A stretch of 38,345 nucleotides of DNA. Source: Pontimonas sp. GTDB taxonomy: Bacteria > Actinomycetota > Actinomycetes > Actinomycetales > Microbacteriaceae. The stretch lies in assembly GCA_028096805.1 (NCBI GenBank), contig JAOHDU010000006.1, forward strand, positions 7,900-46,244, in the 5' to 3' direction. Positions 35,266-38,345 of the stretch are shown one piece after another. Every line of letters begins with the position of its first letter. Position 1 is the stretch's first letter. Position numbers and translations under genes: made by a program. The notes below the pieces were generated by a model, which was given only the letters and a program-made list of their open reading frames with translations, was not told the DNA's origin and searched no databases.

Positions 35266-36644
35266 CCGCGCGAGCGGAACACGTCGCGCAGGAACCGCGC
35301 GCTGTCTTTCGGGGTGCGCGTCTGGCTATCAGCATCGACACGAACGATGCCAAAACGCTTCGTCCATCCTTCCGCCCACTCCAAGTTGTCAAAAAGCGAC
35401 CACGCAAAGTAACCGCGCAAATCCACGCCGTGATCTACGGCATCAAAGGCTGCGTGGAGGTGATCGCGGTAGTAGGCCACTCGATTCGCGTCGTGAATCC
35501 CCTCCGAGGACACCACATCGTCGAAGGCTGCACCGTTTTCTGTGATGTACAGCGGAACACCGGGCAGGCGCTCCGCGGTGGTCACCAACGTGCTGGTGAG
35601 GCTAGGTGCGTGGATTTCCCAGCCCATGGCGGTCCGGGGCTCGTGGGGAACAAACGAGACCCCGGAGACCCCTGGGTAGACACTGGCGCTCTGGCCGACA
35701 ATTTTCCCCGCATCCGCCGAAACCGATGCCACGCGGATGGGCGTGTAGTAGTTGATCCCCAGCCAGTCAATCTTTTCTGCGGCCAGAGCCAAGCCTTCAT
35801 CGGTAACAAAAGACCAATCGGTGATTGACTGGGTGTGCTCCTGCACGTCCTCCGGTACTCCGCGGCCGGCCAAAAGATCCAAGAACATGCGGTTGTGCAG
35901 CCCATCGATGAGGTGTGCCTGCGGGGTAACGTCCTCGTCTTCAGCGATCACGGTGGTCAGGTTGAGTACTAGTCCGGGATTCGTAATGCCCGCGGACCGG
36001 AGGGCCTGGATTCCATAGCCGCTAGCGACCATCAGGCGATAAAACACCTCGAGGCTTTGGGCAGGATTGGTGACGCCCGGAGCGTGAACCCCTGCCGCAT
36101 AGCCGAGGAAAGCTGACACCCACGGTTCGTTGAGTGTGGCGACAGTGTCGATGCGATCACCGAAGTGATCGGCAACGAGGGCGGCGTACTCAGCAAACCA
36201 TTGGTGGCTATCGGGGTTCAACCATCCGCCGCGCTCCTGCAAGGCTTGGGGGAGATCCCAGTGATACAGGGTGGCAAAGGGAGTCAATCCCCGCCCGAGA
36301 ATGCCATCGACCAGACGGTCGTAGGTATCGAGCCCCTTTGCCGAGGGAGACCCCACACCGTTGTGCAGCAATCGGGGCCACGAAAACGAGAAGCGGTAAG
36401 CATTCACGCCAAGGTCGTGAATGAGGTCAAGATCCTCGGGGATATGCGCGAGGTGGTCACACGCGGGATCCGCGGTGGCGCCATCGAGGACGCGACCGGG
36501 GGTTTCGGCAAACTCGTCCCAGATGCTGCGCCCGCGGGTTTCTGAGGACCCTTCGATCTGCCAGGACGACGTCGCGACACCGAGGGTGAAGTCGTGGGGA
36601 ATACGGGCTGCCAGCGATGCGGCATCAGGAAAATCACTGCTCAT
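35262..36644 (-). CDS. Glycoside hydrolase family 1 beta-glucosidase
   Basis: A cytoplasmic retaining beta-glycosidase that probably splits imported beta-glucosides such as cellobiose. It has 460 residues, the normal GH1 length, and no signal peptide. The family start FTLGVATSSWQIEGS at about 19-33, the acid/base Glu173 in TLNEPWVSAFLG and the nucleophile Glu369 in YITENGAAFDD are intact. HWDLPQAL and the aglycone-site WSLFDNLEWAEG are also present. It is convergent with the ABC importer genes and probably functions with them, though the importer's AglEFG likeness would equally fit alpha-linked sugars. A -10 box six bases before ATG 36644 suggests a leaderless message. Confidence 0.93.
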   Translation of the reverse strand: MSSDFPDAASLAARIPHDFTLGVATSSWQIEGSSETRGRSIWDEFAETPGRVLDGATADPACDHLAHIPEDLDLIHDLGVNAYRFSFSWPRLLHNGVGSPSAKGLDTYDRLVDGILGRGLTPFATLYHWDLPQALQERGGWLNPDSHQWFAEYAALVADHFGDRIDTVATLNEPWVSAFLGYAAGVHAPGVTNPAQSLEVFYRLMVASGYGIQALRSAGITNPGLVLNLTTVIAEDEDVTPQAHLIDGLHNRMFLDLLAGRGVPEDVQEHTQSITDWSFVTDEGLALAAEKIDWLGINYYTPIRVASVSADAGKIVGQSASVYPGVSGVSFVPHEPRTAMGWEIHAPSLTSTLVTTAERLPGVPLYITENGAAFDDVVSSEGIHDANRVAYYRDHLHAAFDAVDHGVDLRGYFAWSLFDNLEWAEGWTKRFGIVRVDADSQTRTPKDSARFLRDVFRSRG

Positions 36645-36650
36645 GCCCCC

Positions 36651-36657
36651 ATACTAT
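36651..36657. promoter_or_regulatory. Shared symmetric -10 for GH1 and SOUL genes
   Basis: ATACTAT reads TAGTAT on the minus strand (36656-36651), six bases before the beta-glucosidase ATG, and TACTAT on the plus strand (36652-36657), ahead of the SOUL gene. One element could thus serve both directions. The SOUL side would have a short leader containing GGAGGG. Confidence 0.5.
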
Positions 36658-36680
36658 TGCGCAGGAGAGGAGGGTAAACA

Positions 36681-37223
36681 ATGGCAAAAGCGCAACCCTA
36701 TGACGTTCTCAACACCCTCTCCGAGGGCGTGGAAATACGCCACTACCCTCGTCACACCCTCATCTCCGTGGAGGTCGAGGGCGATTTTGAATCCGCCGGG
36801 AATCGCGCGTTTCGGCCGCTGGTGAGTTACATCTCAGGATCCAACTCGCGGGGTGATCGCCTAGCGATGACGTCGCCCGTCGTTCAAGCACCCCACCAGA
36901 GCTCGCACACCATGAGTTTTGTCCTCCCCGAGGGTGTTTCCGCGCAGGAGGCCCCTATGCCGGCGGATGCAAACGTCACCGTTCACGAGGTGGCACCCCG
37001 GGAAGTAGCTGCGCTGCGCTTTAGCGGGTCGTGGAAACAACGCCGGGCGGAAGACAAGGCGGCGCTGTTACTGCGGGTGCTGGCTGAGCGAAACATTCCC
37101 ACGGTGGGTGAAGTGTTTTATGGGCGGTTCGACCCGCCCACGGTCCCCGGTTTTCTTCGCCACAATGAAGCGCTCATTGAGGTGGCTAACCTTCATTCGA
37201 CGCTGGAGCGTGGCGGGAACTAA
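36681..37223 (+). CDS. SOUL family heme-binding-like protein
   Basis: A 180-residue protein of the SOUL/HBP family. Family features are YDVLNTLSEGVEIRHYPRHT at 7-26 (residues typical of the first strand pair), FRPLVSYISGSNSRG, AMTSPVV near 61-67 and a C-terminal ARYDPPxTP-like stretch, here YGRFDPPTVPGFLRHNE. Eukaryotic members bind heme or porphyrins. Bacterial ones are poorly characterised, so heme binding is only inferred. There is no signal peptide. GGAGGG precedes ATG 36681. It is divergent from the beta-glucosidase gene over 36 bases. Confidence 0.87.
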   Translation: MAKAQPYDVLNTLSEGVEIRHYPRHTLISVEVEGDFESAGNRAFRPLVSYISGSNSRGDRLAMTSPVVQAPHQSSHTMSFVLPEGVSAQEAPMPADANVTVHEVAPREVAALRFSGSWKQRRAEDKAALLLRVLAERNIPTVGEVFYGRFDPPTVPGFLRHNEALIEVANLHSTLERGGN

Positions 37224-37236
37224 TTCCCAGGGCGCT

Positions 37237-37245
37237 TGCTAGTCT
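37237..37245 (+). promoter_or_regulatory. Extended -10 promoter of glycine riboswitch-gcvT
   Basis: TG, one base, then TAGTCT (37240-37245). Transcription would begin near 37252, just before the riboswitch. Confidence 0.45.
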
Positions 37246-37273
37246 GGGCGCACAACTTCACACTGGGCCTTAC

Positions 37274-37354
37274 GCCATGCGGGAGAGACATCCTTGATGT
37301 CACCGAAGGAGCAAGCATCCCCGCCAATCTCTCAGGTTCCCTGTACCGCATGGC
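37274..37354 (+). ncRNA. Glycine riboswitch, aptamer 1
   Basis: The first glycine aptamer. P1 pairs GCCATGC (37274-37280) with GCATGGC (37348-37354). The conserved core GGGAGAG, CACCGAAGGAGCAA and AATCTCTCAGG is present in order, matching the well-known glycine riboswitch consensus. It is followed after seven bases by a second aptamer. Confidence 0.95.
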
Positions 37355-37361
37355 GCGGCCA

Positions 37362-37440
37362 CTCTGAAAAGCGGAAGTACGCTTCCCGCCGACGGTGAAA
37401 GCGCGAAACATCGCGCGAAACTCTCAGGCCAATGACAGAG
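37362..37440 (+). ncRNA. Glycine riboswitch, aptamer 2
   Basis: The second aptamer, closed by CTCTG (37362-37366) and CAGAG (37436-37440), with the core CCGACGGTGAAAGC, AAACTCTCAGG and CCAATGACAGAGGGG. A hairpin follows, GGAGTC (37442-37447) with GACTCC (37474-37479), directly before the AGGAG of gcvT at 37480-37484. This suggests control at translation initiation, switching gcvT on with excess glycine as in other known cases. Confidence 0.92.
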
Positions 37441-37488
37441 GGGGAGTCGGACAGGTTTGTAGCCTGCGGAAAAGACTCCAGGAGAAGC

Positions 37489-38345
37489 GTGAGTAAGCAC
37501 ACCCCCCTTCATGCGGCGCACGAGCGTGCGGGTGCGTCTTTCACGGATTTTGCCGGCTATGACATGCCGGTGCGTTACGAATCTGACCTGGTGGAACACC
37601 ACGCTGTTCGGGAAAGCGCCGGAATGTTTGACCTTTCGCACATGGCGGAGATTTCGGTTACCGGCACGGGTGCGCCCGACTTCCTGGACTACGCACTCAG
37701 TAACCGCTTGTCGGCACTCGAGGACCACCAGGCCAAATATTCGCTTCTTCTTAGCTCCGAAGGCGGGGTCATTGATGACCTGATCGTGTATCGACTCTCC
37801 TCGGAGCAGTATTTGATCGTCGCTAACGCTGCCAACCGTGATGCGGCGGTGGCCGCCCTGGCGGAGCGCACCGAAGGTTTTGACGTGGTTGTCTCCGATG
37901 AGAGCGATGATTGGGCGCTGATTGCCGTGCAGGGCCCCCACTCGCGCACCATCATTTCCGCAGCAGGCATTGACCTACCGGCAGATTTCGACGAGCTGCG
38001 GTATTACCGGATGACCACGGGCACGTTTAACGGCGAGCAGGTCCTCATCGCCCGCACCGGGTACACCGGTGAGGACGGTTATGAAGTTTATGTTTCTGAC
38101 CCTCACGCCCAAGCCCTGTGGGATGAGCTCGAAGCAACTGGTGCGAACCATGGGATGCGTTTGTGTGGGCTTGCCTGCAGAGACACTCTTCGCCTGGAGG
38201 CGGGGATGCCCCTCTACGGTCATGAACTGAGTCTCGACTGGACTCCTCGGCAGGCTGGGCTTGGCCGAGCGGTCGTCGCGAAAGAAGCTTTCGTCGGGAT
38301 GCCCGCTCTCGAACCTGGCCCCGCCGACGCACGGGTACTGGTGGG
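37489..38345 (+). CDS. gcvT: Glycine cleavage system T protein, 5' part
   Basis: The aminomethyltransferase of the glycine cleavage system, which transfers the methylene group from H protein to tetrahydrofolate with release of ammonia. The window holds 285 of about 365 residues; the gene continues past 38345. From GTG 37489 it reads LHAAHERAGASFTDFAGYDMPVRY, FDLSHMAEISVTG, GGVIDDLIVYRLS, VQGPHS, RTGYTGEDGYEVYV and the signature CRDTLRLEAGMPLYGHEL. AGGAG lies five bases before the start. It is placed directly behind a tandem glycine riboswitch, so glycine should control its synthesis. gcvH and gcvP may follow but are not visible. Confidence 0.96.
   Translation, partial: MSKHTPLHAAHERAGASFTDFAGYDMPVRYESDLVEHHAVRESAGMFDLSHMAEISVTGTGAPDFLDYALSNRLSALEDHQAKYSLLLSSEGGVIDDLIVYRLSSEQYLIVANAANRDAAVAALAERTEGFDVVVSDESDDWALIAVQGPHSRTIISAAGIDLPADFDELRYYRMTTGTFNGEQVLIARTGYTGEDGYEVYVSDPHAQALWDELEATGANHGMRLCGLACRDTLRLEAGMPLYGHELSLDWTPRQAGLGRAVVAKEAFVGMPALEPGPADARVLV

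Overview
The window is a dense, high-GC stretch of actinobacterial chromosome. Gene content and order point to Microbacteriaceae, probably an aquatic lineage with a compact genome; this placement is by eye, not from a search. Supporting signs are the DUF501, DUF4307 and DUF4245 families, an Rv1086-type Z-prenyl synthase, many GTG starts, a probable widespread use of leaderless transcripts, and convergent genes that share their stop codons. I see no rRNA, insertion sequence, prophage or CRISPR array. No stretch over 300 bases lacks a gene or structured RNA.

Layout. (1) 1-13815: the 3' end of prs, a small membrane protein, an APC permease, then a housekeeping run rplY-pth-mfd-mazG-hisS-eno-ftsB-DUF501, a membrane-anchored S8 protease and a type II NADH dehydrogenase. 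(2) 13822-17820: a tRNA with anticodon UAA, lemA-htpX, an AI-2E family membrane protein and threonine deaminase. (3) 17817-21881: greA, DUF4307, a small membrane protein, a hemolysin III family protein, a Z-prenyl diphosphate synthase, DUF805 and a TRIC-like protein. (4) 21895-31704: fumC, DUF4245, xseB, xseA, ispH, fba, glpX, rmuC, ychF and a LON-domain protein. (5) 31872-36644: a sugar ABC importer (binding protein and two permeases, no ATPase) facing a GH1 beta-glucosidase. (6) 36681-38345: a SOUL-family protein, a tandem glycine riboswitch and gcvT, which runs off the window.

Blocks 1, 3 and 4 follow the order remembered for Mycobacterium tuberculosis Rv1014c-Rv1025 and Rv1080c-Rv1112. 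The main differences are the absence of mca between DUF4307 and the small membrane protein, of ppx after DUF501, and an inserted hisS.

Functionally the window combines translation and RNA surveillance (rplY, pth, hisS, ychF, greA), repair and nucleotide sanitation (mfd, mazG, xseAB, rmuC), central carbon metabolism (eno, fba, glpX, fumC), isoprenoid steps (ispH and the Z-prenyl synthase), division (ftsB) and oligosaccharide or glucoside uptake and hydrolysis. The least routine signals are regulatory or architectural: a short-variable-loop tRNA(UAA), a pth gene with no conventional start at its expected position, two hairpins between binding-protein and permease genes, a symmetric -10 element shared by divergent genes, and five convergent gene pairs joined by four-base stop overlaps.
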